A stretch of DNA of 64,000 bases. Source: Lichenostomus cassidix (taxonomy: Eukaryota; Chordata; Aves; Passeriformes; Meliphagidae). Shown here piece after piece: positions 46,032 through 57,947 of this stretch. The stretch lies in contig CM039182.1 in the NCBI GenBank assembly GCA_008360975.2, positions 106,134,443 through 106,198,442 of the forward strand, written 5' to 3'. The notes beneath the pieces are model-generated. The model had not been told where the DNA came from, did no database searches, and worked only from the letters and a program-made list of their open reading frames with translations. The translations under genes were made by a program, and so were the position numbers. Within the stretch, counting starts at the first letter, position 1; every line of letters begins with the position of its first letter.

Positions 46032-48930
46032 AAAAGATACCACTTGGTGTATCAACAACTCCTCCCACTCTTAGTCCAGAGTTGGTATTTGCAAGGTAGG
46101 AACTCTAGGCCTGTGTCTTAAGATGAAGACACCTAGGGGTGTATCCTAGAAATAGGTAAACTGCCTCTGAACTACCCTACAAATAGAAATTGACTGCAAT
46201 TTCCTACAAGTAACATAGAAAAAATAGTAACTATGTTGATTTCTAGTATTTATTTTAAAGATGTAGCAATGCTTTTTACCACTCTCTTTTCCTTTTATTC
46301 AGCATGAAATTTTAAAGCATGCCTCTCATACAAAAAGATACTTTAAAACTGTGTTACCCCATAATTGCAATATATTCTTTTGCAAGTAAAATAGCAATAT
46401 ATGTTACTATTAAGTCAGTCTGCAAATCAAGTTGAGTTTGCTCTAGGTATCAGTAAGAAAAATTCTAAGTTAAAAGACTAATTAGAAGCCTTGCTGATGG
46501 GAATGTGGGCCATAATAATACTTATGTATTTTCTGTGTTGATTCTATAGGAACAAAAAAGGAGGGATTTTCCTAGAGTGTAACCATCATTATTAAATACT
46601 CCTAGTCTTCTGGTAATGACAAAATGTGGTTTTGTGTAATTTTGTAAATATATTTACAGTGTGGCTATTATTGTGTATATATTTTTGCAGGAATAAGGTA
46701 CTATTACTCAAATAGATTTATTATGCTGTTTTCTAAATGCTATATTCTTTCTTAGTCATTCCAAGTAGGCCTTTGATTCTGCCATACGTGATGCATCATT
46801 TTACCCTGCTGATTTAGCTAGTGAGAATAATTCAGTTTGGAATAATTACCTTTTGTAGGACTCAGTGTTTAGGTATTTATTGAAAATAATAAGCACAGAT
46901 TTTATTTTTCTTTATGTTTGTCTTTCTCAGAATTCCTCATAGTACTTGGTCAGCATCAACTAGGAAATTTGATTAGATACTATCATGAAAAATTAATTAT
47001 GACCCATGAATGAAGAATTAAGGTAACTTTGGTCTCTGGAGAAAGGAAACAAAACAAAAAAATTAATTAATCAGAAATGATGACAGGGAAAGCTAAGTGG
47101 AAGAGAGAGTGGTCAAATCTGGTGAAGTCTGGTCAAATCTCCTACGTTTGCTGATATTTTTTGGTGCACACCGGATTTTTGTAAGCAAATTAATGAATTG
47201 TAAGGCTAGAACAGAGGACAAAATTTTAATGGTTGACAATGTAACAAAGAATTTTCTATGAAAACTTTCATTTTCATAATTTAAAATGGAAGTTTTATGA
47301 CCTCTGAAACAAGGAGAACTGATGCTAGATTGTATGTACCTGCTGGATTGGACTTTTGAAAAGAGCAAACATTTTACGTTAGAAGTATGAAATCATAGTC
47401 TGTTATTCTTCCTAAATGACCAAAAATACCAGTTTTTATCTTTTAAAATAATATGTATTTTTCTATATTTATACATGTAATAATTTGTGTGTACGTTATA
47501 TAAAATAGTTCTAAAAACTGTATTTTGATGTTGGTTGTGATGTGCCAAAGCTCTGGTCTTCGGTAAATGATAAGGAGAATATTTATCAAAAGGAAGTTGC
47601 ATAAAAAAGGGATGAGTTTTGTATATAGTGTACTAAAGAACTTTTCTCTCTTGAGTGCTGCATAAGATACATTTCTGCCAGGAAATAACCACATGCGCTC
47701 CTGTTAGCCCTCTTATACATCAGTTTGTTAATGCTGGTAGGAGAGCATCCTTGAGGAAGACTGACTAAGCAAGGGAGGGGTTGGTTATGTTGTATTTCAG
47801 TCATGCTTGAGATGTTCAGCTCAAAATCCTTGTTTATTTATCACTGATCCTATCATTCATTTAATTTCTTCAGTCCATTGCCAGACCTGACACAGTGCTG
47901 GTCAGGTTTCTTTTTTCATTTATTTGCATCTTTTAAGAAAAAGGTTTTATGAGGGGAAGTGCTGAGTTTCAAACAACTGAGAAAGCAACAAAGGTCTTAT
48001 CTGCTCGTGAGATGTTGACTCTAACATTCGTTCCATTAGTCTCTCTCAAAAGTTTTCAAAGCAGCAGTCTTCACCTTTCTTTCTTTATACCTGTGACTAT
48101 AAAAGGAACTTTTCATAAATGTCTGTGGTACATCATTGTCTGCCTTCAAAACTCATCCCCACCAAAACACCTATGAAACCAGTGACAGTGTTTAAGTTGC
48201 AGTCTGGCATTATCTTACAGCTAAGTGAAACTCACAGCCAGCTGTTACCAAAATCCATGTTTTCCCTTCAGTTCCCTCCACACTCACTTGTGTTCCCACT
48301 CTGTCTCCTGTGCCATCACTTTTACTTTTCTGATCATGTAGTTTAAGATGTCTAAGGAAGCTAAACTGGCAGAAAAACAATTGCCTTTCTTTAATAGCAT
48401 TTTTCTGCCTGTTCAGTTTCACAGGTTGGGAGCAGATAAGTTTTGATGTCAGAGAAAGGGAAGATGATTCACAGGGCAGAACAGTGGAGCACCTTTACCC
48501 TTCTTTGTCAGCAGTTAACTTTTAGAGCATCTGAGCCACGACTGCACCTACAAACAGTGAATATACTGAGAATACTACTTACCACATTGATCTGTGCTGA
48601 CTTGCTATCTGCCTGGGCTCTCATGGCTGTAACCACCTTATTTCCTTTCTTTTCTACTTGCTTTTAAGCCTTTTATCCAGGGGCTGCCTTTCTGTACTGT
48701 ATTTGTAAACCACAACTTTTGCAATTTCAAAACTTCTTGCTGTGATGTTTACCATACCTTAGAATTTTTTCCTTCTTAACAGGTGTCAGACATTATTATT
48801 TATAATTTGGGGAGGATGACACAGCCTCCACATAACTGTTTGCCAATGTCCTTGTGAAAAGACTTGTTATTACAACATCCCTTCTGCATAACATAAATAT
48901 TGGGGGTAAGAAAAATGTATTATTTAACAG
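46032..48930. other. Intergenic, AT-rich
   Basis: No gene or transposon was recognised. The missing first exon of the PSMA8 relic would be expected between here and SS18. Nothing resembling its N-terminus (family start ASRYDRAITVFSPDG) was seen. Confidence 0.55.
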
Positions 48931-49055
48931 GATAGAATCTGAGGGCTGGATACAGCTGTGTTGGGTACACAAAACCAAAAATGTCACCATGCTTCAAGAG
49001 GAAGACACTATGAGGAAAATGTATGCACTGCTTTATCACATCTGTTTGGCTTTTG
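48931..49055 (+). pseudogene. PSMA8: PSMA8 relic, exon 2-like block
   Basis: It begins right after a preserved TTTAACAG acceptor. About 25 residues at its 3' end align without gaps to the family segment KLQDERTVRK...ALDDHVCMAF (here MLQEEDTMRK and ALLYHICLAF). A GT follows at 49,056 after loss of about two bases at the exon end. No stop occurs in the reading frame of this block. Confidence 0.8.
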
Positions 49056-49934
49056 GTATTGTTACCAGTTATTGCACCACAATACATTGCCTTGCAAGTA
49101 TATGGTACATAGGAGACCTTTAAAATTGAATTTATGAAGATTCAATCAATGAAGATAATTGAATAACTATGAATTTATGAAGAATATTGTGAAGATGGGC
49201 ACTATGGCTTGGGAGATTGGTACTAGGACATGAAGGCTTCTAAACAACTGTTTTGAATATAGCCAAGGGATTCCTTAAAGGCCAGTGGAAATAATTTTGA
49301 TGTTTCACAATTAGTGGTTCTTATATATATATAATCTTTTAGGTATCTGCATCTCACCATTAGGAACAAACCACTTGGATAGCAGAAGTTGCTCTTTACT
49401 AATTCCAATGGCAATAGGCAGACTAAAAGGGACAAGAAAGGCTAACCTACAGATCGAATTCATTAAATAAGGATGATAGTGGAAATTATTCTGGAGACCT
49501 GGGAGACAATTCTGGGCTTAAATCTCTGCTGCTGTCCTCTTCCCCTGCCCTAGAATAAATTGGAACAGTTTTTCTGTAGAATTAAAACTCCCCCAGACCT
49601 GTAAAAATATGTGCCTTGGTGAAGGCAAAATCAAATATCACATTGGCTTTGAGGCAAAGGACTAAAGGACATAAGGATCCTTTAAGGCCTTACATTAATT
49701 TTATGTATGTTCTCTGTATTTTTTTAATTTATTTTTTAAATTTCTCTGCTTTTGTTCACCAATGAAAACAATGCAGAGACAAAGTCAAATTGTGATTATC
49801 TCCTCTGTATTGACCTATCTTTGTTTCTAAGTGAGTAGTTTTATTATATATGTACTTGTCATTACTGTGTTGATACTGTAAGTGCTAATTTTATCAATTT
49901 GATATTTTTGCCAATTTTCTTTAATGTTTAAATG

Positions 49935-50053
49935 CTATTGATGCTTTAATATAGTTGCTAGAACTGGCAAGTGTGTGGCAACACAACACACTTTATGTTG
50001 TCTCTATTTAAGAACCTTTGTGGAGAAAGTTGCCTTTTAGATAATTTGCCAGG
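49935..50053 (+). pseudogene. PSMA8: PSMA8 relic, possible exon 3 block
   Basis: Weak nucleotide similarity to the family exon coding GLTADARVVINRARVEC: TGATGC, AGTTGCTA and GGCAAGTGTG occur in order, and the block ends TTTGCCAG/GTAATA like a donor. Several small indels destroy the frame. It is supported mainly by its position between the clear exon 2 and exon 4 blocks. Confidence 0.4.
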
Positions 50054-51180
50054 TAATAGCATTCTTGCTGTTACCATAATCTCCCTCACAATTCCCTTTT
50101 CCTTAGAGATTTGGGTTCTTAACTGGAGGTTATGGACAAAAGGTAATGAGAAGTCCTAATTCCTTCTTTTCTCCTTTCTTAATTATTGTATGTTTGTTTG
50201 TGTGGTTTTATTTTCCCCAAGGTGAGCAGAGAGTAGCACTTACCAACAAAAGTGGTAGTGTTTAACTTTGCAGTCTTCTACCTTTCTATATGTGATGTGC
50301 CCATCACAACTTCTTGGTTTCCTGTCCTGCTGGGATCTGCCAGTACAGGCCCCTCATTCCCTAGTTTTTGCCTCAAGAGTAGTTAATTGGATAGCTGCTC
50401 ATGTTCTCTGAGTGTTTCCCAAAAGACAGAAAGCAGGGAAGCCCTTGCCCCCATCTGCCTTTTCCATCCTCTGAATATTTCCCCACTGTAAACAGTGCAG
50501 GACACCTTTTGTGCCATTCTCATTTTAATTTGGAGAAAATGCTGATGGAACCTTGGTCCACAGGATTGGTGGAGGTGTGTTGGCAGTTGGACCACCAGGG
50601 ATACCACTGGTTGACAAAGTCATGGCACAGGTGAAGAAGGTCATAATCAGTTCTTCAGCGAACCCAGGTGAAGCTTTCTGTCTACCTTCTGCATCTCTTC
50701 TAGATGAGCAAACACTACTGATTTTTTTTAGTGTTATTGTATTAAAATAATTTTTTTATTATTAAACTTCTGAGGGAGAAAGATAATCCTTGAACCACTA
50801 CAAATATTTGTTCAATAATGCAAGAAAAGAAAACACAGCACTAGAAGTTAACCTTGCACACCAGACCATGTGGAGACTCTTCAATTCACTGGGAAGCTGA
50901 TAGCGAATTAGATGCCAATGAAACTGGAAAAAGTTTTGAATTCCGTTTGAGAGAAACCCTGTGCATACCTTTTTTTTTTCTTCTCTGATGTAAAGAAATA
51001 TGTACCAAACTTTGCCAGTTCTTTCAAATGGAGCTTTTTGGGTGTTTTTGCTAAAAACCCCACCAAATTCAGCCATGGCATTCCTAAAATGCTGAATATA
51101 GATCTACGGGGGTTAGTGAAATAGTCTACATCCCAGCTTACTCAGAATGCTTCTGCCATGGACAGAATTTGAGTTCCTTC

Positions 51181-51291
51181 AACTATTGCTCACAGGATTG
51201 TGTTAAAGGTTTTGAAATTTTTGTCCTTTCCATAGTTGATCAGAAGAGGTTTTGGCAAACAAGAGTTGCCAGAATAGTTTATGTAAAGAAA
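51181..51291 (+). pseudogene. PSMA8: PSMA8 relic, exon 4-like block
   Basis: The frame reads NYCSQDCVKGFEIFVLSI, then RFWQT and KK. It aligns to the family exon KYTQSNGRRPFGISALIV...RLYQTDPSG...WK with about four codons missing in the FDDDGIS region. The acceptor AG is not found at the expected border, and the donor GT is changed to AA. Confidence 0.75.
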
Positions 51292-51560
51292 AAGATGTAT
51301 GTTGTGAAAATAGTAGACAACTGCTGTTCTCATGTATTTATGTTCCTAGATACCCTAAGATGAACTACTGAAACATTAGCAGAGTCTAACTAGGAGCTGC
51401 AAGAGGCAATTGTTGACCTGGCGGACAGGCAAGTTTTACACTGCATGTTACACAGAGATAGTGAGGGAGTCCCAGTACAAAATGTACATGAGCCTTTGTA
51501 AGATCGATTTCAGAAGGTAAGTTCATGTGTGTTGGGGTGAAATTTGCACCTTCCTTTCTG

Positions 51561-51679
51561 TCCTCTGCAATTGGTGGCAATGCTAAAACTGGGTAAGAGT
51601 TTTTGGAACAGAAATACCCTGAAGTTTCTACAGGAGCTCAAAGGACACCATCAAATTAGCAATCATCTTTGATAAAAAG
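51561..51679 (+). pseudogene. PSMA8: PSMA8 relic, exon 5-like block with stop and frameshift
   Basis: The frame reads AIGGNAKTG, then stop TAA (51,594-51,596) at the place of a family Arg, then EFLEQKYPE. The family segment is AIGRSAKTVR followed by EFLEKNYTE. After a net one-base deletion, the next frame reads IKLAI (51,650-51,664), as in the family. This is the clearest evidence that the gene is dead. Confidence 0.85.
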
Positions 51680-51810
51680 TCATCCAGCACTAGGTAACTG
51701 ATAAATGCTTCAAGAAAAGCTTCAAGAAAAGCTTGGGCATCTTTTCTTCATAAAAATGCAAAATATTTGGTATATATACTTGTTTTAATGACTTCATTGT
51801 ATGCTACACT

Positions 51811-51869
51811 GTGAAATCTGGTGGAAAAACACTGAACTTGCTATAATAAAGAGAAACCAGCCATTCCAG
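51811..51869 (+). pseudogene. PSMA8: PSMA8 relic, exon 6-like block
   Basis: SGG, a frame change in the A run, then KNTELAIIKRNQPFQ and a preserved donor CAG/GTATGT. The family reads SGGKNIELAIIRRNQPLK. No AG dinucleotide occurs in the roughly 30 bp before the block, so the acceptor is gone. Confidence 0.85.
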
Positions 51870-52436
51870 GTATGTATTAATGACTCTATAGGAAACAATT
51901 ATATAAATGGTATGCAAAATCTTCTCACAAAAATTATTCCAGGTGACACCTGTGCATTCAACTTGATGTATGAAATCTCCCCTAACATCTGGTGGTACAA
52001 TGTTAGGTGACTTTTGTGGTGTCTCTGTAGATTGATAGTGCTGGGAGCTATAATGGTTGCTGCTGATTTATAATAGTGTAAGACACTGTTGGGAACATTT
52101 CATGCAGGAAGCAGTGTAGGAAGGTGTATGGCAACATGCTACTTGTGTGGGTTGTATAACACATTATCATTGTCTTTGAAAATGATGAAAATTATAGTAG
52201 TGTTTTATCCTGTAGTGATCCTTATCACAGTGTTTCTGACATGTTGTGGTCCCTTTGTAGCTTAATAGCTTCTGTTTCTATCACAAGTGGAAAACACAGG
52301 CTTCATAGTATATACAAAAATTTGCCTTAAAAATATTATCAGAGTACAGTATTCTCATTTTTTTCCTAATAGTTACTGTAATACTACCTCTACAAAGTGT
52401 TGCCAGCAGGTTAAAGGAAGGCAATCTTTCCTCTCA
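51870..52436. other. Intergenic, AT-rich
   Basis: No gene was recognised. The PSMA8 last exon (a Lys/Glu-rich tail) was looked for here and not found. Confidence 0.5.
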
Positions 52437-52793
52437 GCTCAGGTGAGGCCACACCTGGAGTGCTGTGTCCAGTTCTGGGCTCCCCAGTACAAGAGAGACA
52501 TGAATGTACTGGAGAGAGTCCAGCAAAGGGCCCCAAGGATGACAAAAGGACTGAAGCATCTCACCCATGAGGAAAGGCTGAGAGAGTTGGGACTGCCCAG
52601 CCTGGAGAAAGAAGGTTCAGGGATATAAAGTCAATGTCTATAAATACCTGAAGGAAGGCTGCAAAGAGGACAGAGCCAGTGGTGCTCAGTGACAAGACCT
52701 GGTAACAGGCTCAAACTGAAATGCAGAAAATTATATTTGAACATTAGGAATGCTTTTTTTTTTTTTTCTGTGAGGCTGGTAGAGCACCAGAGG
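52437..52793 (+). mobile_element. CR1 LINE fragment, sense
   Basis: It begins GTGAGGCCACACCTGGAGTG and encodes the familiar CR1 segment [20 protein letters not shown], then [11 protein letters not shown]. It runs into a T-rich run with 3' truncation at about 52,793. The frame is broken. Confidence 0.85.
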
Positions 52794-53872
52794 GTGTTCA
52801 CTGTCTTTATGTCTTCAGCTTGGATAACAAATTTTAACAAGTGTGTACTTTGAAATTCAGTGTGCATTTCTTCTCTCACAATATGATAGTAAGGTAAGTG
52901 ACTTTGACTTGGATGTTTTGGAAACAGTGCAGAAAAAATAGGGGAGGGAACAATATGTAAATGCATTTCCCCAAATGTTTAACGAGGGCAAACAATTAAT
53001 TTGCATTACATTAATGCTTTTGACATTAGACTAATTTTTCAGTTTTAACATTTGTTCAAAGTTTAAAATACCCCTCTCTCCCCCTTCAAATATGAGAACA
53101 GTGTGAAGTAGGGAATAGGAAGAGGAAAAGTCTTCATATTTTCATTGATGACCAAATGAAACAAAAGATAAATCTAGGTATTCTTTGCAGGCACTTTTTA
53201 ATTTTTGATCAAGTAAACCAGTTGGTTTTTTTTTTTTAATATCAATGGAACTAAAATAAGGAAACAAGATTGCAGTTTCAGGCTCAGAAATCATTATATT
53301 TCTATGCTTTTGTGCTCTTCATGTATTAAAGGTGAATCAAATTATGAATTCCCAGTGGAAGGCCAGCAGTTCAGCTAAAAAACAGGCACCTGCTTAATCC
53401 AAGATGATGTGATCATAGGGAGGTGGAAATTAAATACACTACTCCAGCAATAGTTTTCTACAGTGGGATACTTGTGAAGATAAAAGAAAACAAGGACACA
53501 ACATTGTCATTTGAAGGAGAGTACATCATTTGCCCTAATGAAATTGATTTGCCATGTCCTTTTCCCAGTCAGTACTCAGTTTTTTGGTTTGGGTTTATGT
53601 TTCCTTTTTTCTTCCTTTTTTTTTCCCCCACAGGCAAAAAGTAACCATGCTGTAAGTTTATTTTCACAACAAATTTGGAATAATCACCAGAATGTTAGTT
53701 CTGGAGTGTTCTCTTTGAGAAAGTTATGCAGTTATTTTTATTTTTCTGCCTGTTCCTCCCGTGTTTTTTCCTTTGTTCAGTTAGTTTTCTGATCTATCTT
53801 TCTCACTTAGAGCCAAGCTTTTGAGGTGTGTGTGTGTGCTTTCCAGACCTTCCCACCTCATCAGATCACTTC
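52794..53872. other. Intergenic between two CR1 copies
   Basis: AT-rich. A short (TG)n at 53,826-53,838 and T-rich tracts near 53,229 and 53,617 are present. No gene was recognised. Confidence 0.6.
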
Positions 53873-54524
53873 CAGCTGAACATGGGCCAGTGAGTGGCCA
53901 GGCGGCCAAGAAAGTCAATGGCATCCTGGCCTGGATCAGCAACAGTGTGGCCAGCAGCACCAGGGAAGTGATTGTCCCCTAATTCTACCTGGCACTGGTG
54001 AGAATTCACCTCAAATCCTGTGTCCGGTTCTGAGCCACTCACAACAAGGACGTTGAGGTGCCTGGAGCACGTCCAGAGAAGGGCAACAGCGCTGGTAAAG
54101 GGTCTGGAGCATAAGTTTCATGGGGAATGGCTATGGGAGCTGAGGGTGTTTGGTTTGGAGAAGAGGAGGCTGAGAGATGCCCTTATCACTCTCTGCAACT
54201 ACCTGAAAGGATGGCGTAGCCAGGTGGGAATTGGTCTCTTCTCCCATGCAAGTGATAAGACAAGAGGAAATGGCCTCAGATTGTGCCAGGGGAGGTTTAG
54301 ATTAGAGATAAGGAAAAATCTCTTCATTGAAAGTGTTGTTGAACATTGGAACAGGCTGCTTGGGGAAGTGGTTAAGTCAGAATCCCTGGACATATTAAAA
54401 CGATCTGTATGTGTGGTACTGAGGGACATGGTTTAGCGATTGACTTGGCAGAGCAGGGTAATGGTTGGACTTGATGATCTTGGTGGTCTTTTCCAACATA
54501 AATGTTTCCATGATTCTGTGATGT
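53873..54524 (+). mobile_element. CR1 LINE, 3' end complete, sense
   Basis: About 650 bp of CR1 from the end of the reverse transcriptase (GGCCAAGAAAGTCAATGGCA; RLRDALITLCNYLKGW) through the 3'UTR to a terminal ATGATTCTGTGATG motif, typical of CR1 3' ends. It is 5'-truncated, as most CR1 copies are. A stop and frame changes are present. Confidence 0.9.
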
Positions 54525-57389
54525 AGCTTGGGGTCCCTCCAATCAGCTGTAACTGCAGGTGCACAGCCAGACAGGAATTCCTCTACTGGGACTTCACATG
54601 CCTCACTGCTAGCTCTCTTGCTATTAGCAGCTTAGTATAGTGAACCAAGCTTTATGTCTTATAGCAGCATAAAAGTATATGCCCAATTATTTTGTTATAC
54701 CTTCCTGTTGTACTTTTAAATGTTTTATAAAGTTTTTAAGCTGCAGGGTACTGTACCTCATGGAAAAAATACTTTGACTTATGCAAATCTGTATATACAT
54801 TGTGACCTGAATATCCAAAAGAAAAAGGCATCTCCATAAAAAGATCATCAGTCAAGACAGAAAAAAACAGGGCAGACTGAAGCTCTGACTATAAACAAAC
54901 AAACCAAAACATCTACTCAAATTGCAACCAAAATGCAGGTGTGGTTACTGCTGATATTTCTACCTGTGACTTCACTTTTTTGTTTTCATTAGTAAACAAA
55001 TGCACATTTGCAACTCTTATTCCCATTACTTAGTATTTTTGTCATGTGTTCTATTCCTGCATTCCCAACTAAGAGAAAATAAAGCTTTTGTAAAAAGGAT
55101 TGTGGACAGATTAAAAACCCTTGAAGCATACTAGATAGATTTTGTAGGGTTATAGGAAGCTAAAACCATTGTTTTATTTGAAACTCACTCAAGACCTACG
55201 GACTTTTAAAGGTCTGTCTTTTGAAGAGTTACACCTGCTGTGTGGACAGAAATTTTGGAGGGTGAGTAGCTTTATGGAGAGTGATTTGTATTTCAAATAC
55301 GCTATTTGAAAGCCTCCAGAAAGCTTAGAACAGCACAGACCGATTCTGTGTGCACTGTGTAGGTCTCAGCTCTTGGAAGCATGTTCTGCTGAGCAGACTA
55401 TGGGCAGTATCTATATAACCTAATACCTCCTGGAAAGGAAATATGAACTGCTGTTTGCACTAATGCTTTCCTATGCCTTGAAGGTAAAGAAGGTACTTCT
55501 ATATGACTGCCAGATGAGCCCATTCATGGGTTATTTGAAGTAGTAAAACAGGTCAGTTTGTCAAGGCTGGGTGTTCATGGAAGGAACAGTTAGATGTATC
55601 TTCAGCTGACTTTAAAAAGCAGTTACCATGTTTAGCAGTATCCCCCAGACAAGGTCTCGGGGTAAAAAAGACTGTAGACAAGAATGATGAGTTTGAAAAT
55701 TCAGTTTTTCAATGTATGGGAGTTTTTTTGATGGTTGCAGTTACCCAAGAGAATAAAGATTTTTGAAAAACCCTAAAACTCCAAGCAGTGACAAAAGTAA
55801 CTTTCCTTACATGTGTTGTAACCTGTTCAGTTATGAAAAATAGCTTTCAAACTCCAAATTCTTTGTTCCTTTTTATTCTGGATGACTTTTTGCATTTTTC
55901 TTAACTTTGTTAATAAAAATTGTGTACTGGGCCTCTATGATAACACATTTTTCCAGTGCGAAAAAGGACTCTTCCTTTTATTTCCTGTGCAGTTTCATAG
56001 AATGATGAGTGCCTCAGCTTTGTTTGGAGAGGACACTTACAGCACTTTAACTTTTTCATTTTATTTAAAGATAAGCATATTTCTAAATATTCTGGTTTTT
56101 TTCACTGGGCTATGGCATTTTTTTTCCTCTATTATAATTAGGCTATGCCTTTTCTTGCATTGTATTTCATATTGCATCCTTTGGTCCTAGATTCATGTAT
56201 TACTTTCTCTCACTATGCTGTGTTTTCTACTTCCTATTTTCACACACTGTTGTGCTTTGCAGCTTTAGTGCATACACTTCTGCTGTCTTCAGCTGTTTCT
56301 TTTTGCCTATTTCATATATGCTTTCATTCCTGAGCATTTGTATGGGAGTCTCAGAGATTCCCTCAAGTTCAATGGCCCCAAGAAGATAAAAGCCTGGCTT
56401 TAAGTAATAAGCCAACTCCATTCTTATTGAAGTCTAAGAAAAATCTACATGATGCCTTGCTTTGCATCTTCTTCCTTTCTGCCATCAGTCACTGCTGGTC
56501 TTTGCTGAAACTGAAGCGTCCCTGTCTGCTGGTCTCTGTGCATTCTTTGGCATGTAGGAGGTAACTCACTGTACCCTGGTCATTACTTTGTGTGTGTAAC
56601 ACAGCTTCATGTGTGTAAGAAGCCATGTAATTTGGTCAGACTTGGCAGAGCTGTAAAAAGTACAGAGGATGCTCACTCTTGCGTTATCACCTCTCCTCTT
56701 TCACCATCTTCCTGGCTTGCTCTGACACTTGGAAACTGTGACCACTGCTGCTGCCACCTCTGAGATTTTGGGCTTATTTGTTCTGGAATAGGATAGACAT
56801 GGTGAGAGCTGAGCAATTCTCTACTATACCTGTTTCTGTTGCTGCTGACAGTAATATAAAGCAGGAACGCTGCGTAATCAAGCAAGGTTGTTACTCAAAA
56901 TGGTCAAAAAGAGCAGTGTTTCCCTTTCTTGTCTGCATTTCTACCTGAAAAAACATCTTTTCTCTCTTAATATTTTTTGGGCTTTGTGTTTTTGTACCAC
57001 TTTAATCTAACTTACACCAGGCCCTGAATTTTGTAATTGCTTATGATGTGCTCAATTGGGTAGATATAAGCAATATACCTTAAGTTTTATGGGTAAAATA
57101 AAGCATGTGCATAAACATGCTTTAAAATGTATAGGAATTCAGTCCAAACTTGGCTATAACACACAACAGCCTCAAAGAAGAGCTGCTGAAGGTCATGCTG
57201 AGTTCCCTATCACACGTGCAAAAACTTTCATATATATTCTGAAATGTGTTTTTAGAGCTGAGCTGTATGTATTCTGTCAGGATTACACTTGCTTTACAGG
57301 GGAGGACTGAGTTCCACGTCCTCCCTCAGGCTTTTTTCAAGTCGAGCCCCGGGCATGAAGGTCAAACGGGACAGCTTAGTCCCCTGCAT
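54525..57389. other. Intergenic upstream of TAF4B
   Basis: AT-rich, rising in GC from about 57,300. No gene or transposon was recognised. Confidence 0.6.
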
Positions 57390-57889
57390 CCTTACAGGTC
57401 CGTGCCGCTTTCGCCTTCTCGGCCTGTCAGCAAGTTCCTATCACCACCCGGCGAACTCTCACACTTGGCGGAGCTGCTCGTGTTTTGAATGGAAGCCCCA
57501 AGGGCACCTGCAGCCCAGGTACAGCCGGGGGTGGTCTGGCGCAGGTAGGCGGGCCGGAGGCTGGCACGGCGGGAGGAGCAGCTCTGCCGCGGCCACCCAC
57601 GCGTCACCCCATCCCGGGGCTCCGGGCGCGTCCCCCGCCGGCTGCCCGGGCTCCCTCCGCCGCCGCCAGCTTCAACGCGGCAGGGGCGGCGGGGTCCGCA
57701 TGGCTCCATAAACACGGGCGGGCTCCGAGGGGCGGCGGGGCCGGGCCGGGCGCCGCCGCAGTAGGACGCGCTGGCGGCGTGGGACCGCCCTTCTCCCTTC
57801 TCCCCTCCCTCCTCCCGCCGCCGGCAGGGGAGGCCGGGCCGGCGGGGCCCACGTGCGCGGCGCCCGGGAGCCGGAGGAGCGGCGCTGCC

Positions 57890-57931
57890 ATGTGTTTCCG
57901 CGGGCGAGCGGCCGGCCGGGGCAGCGCCTGA
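57890..57931 (+). other. Upstream ORF 1 of TAF4B
   Basis: ATG at 57,890 with 13 codons and stop TGA at 57,929. It would act on TAF4B translation only if transcription starts left of it, which is not known. Confidence 0.4.
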
Positions 57932-57947
57932 GCGCCCCCCGCCCGCG

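Larger units (their letters stand above)
48931..51869 (+). pseudogene. PSMA8: PSMA8 relic (20S proteasome alpha-4-type subunit), unitary pseudogene
   Basis: At least four degenerate exons lie in the right order and orientation. Exon 2-like: 48,931-49,055 (MLQEEDTMRK, ALLYHICLAF). Exon 4-like: 51,181-51,291 (RFWQT, matching family RLYQT). Exon 5-like: 51,561-51,679 (AIGGNAKT, EFLEQKYPE, IKLAI). Exon 6-like: 51,811-51,869 (KNTELAIIKRNQP). A weaker exon 3 candidate lies at about 49,935-50,053. The residues AII and RNQP in the last block fit PSMA8; the ubiquitous PSMA7 has AVM and RDQS, as I recall it. Lesions: stop TAA at 51,594-51,596, a net 1-base deletion before 51,650, a second frameshift in the A run at 51,825-51,829, about four codons lost in exon 4, and no AG at the exon 6 acceptor. 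Introns remain, so it is not a processed copy. Its place between SS18 and TAF4B, on the plus strand, is that of mammalian PSMA8. Exons 1 and 7 were not found. Confidence 0.85.

Noticed and set aside
48931..51869. A processed (retrotransposed) PSMA7 copy as explanation for the proteasome blocks
   Set aside because: The blocks are separated by intron-like sequence, one acceptor and one donor survive, residues favour PSMA8 over PSMA7, and the locus is that of PSMA8.
52287..52628. 113-codon open frame as a host gene
   Set aside because: Its second half is the decayed CR1 reverse-transcriptase end ([13 protein letters not shown]).
53100..53140. Remnant of the PSMA8 last exon
   Set aside because: A purine-rich GAAGTAGGGAATAGGAAG stretch vaguely recalls the Lys/Glu-rich tail, but simple purine-rich sequence gives such matches by chance.
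54020..54436. 138-codon open frame as a host gene
   Set aside because: It lies wholly inside a CR1 LINE copy.
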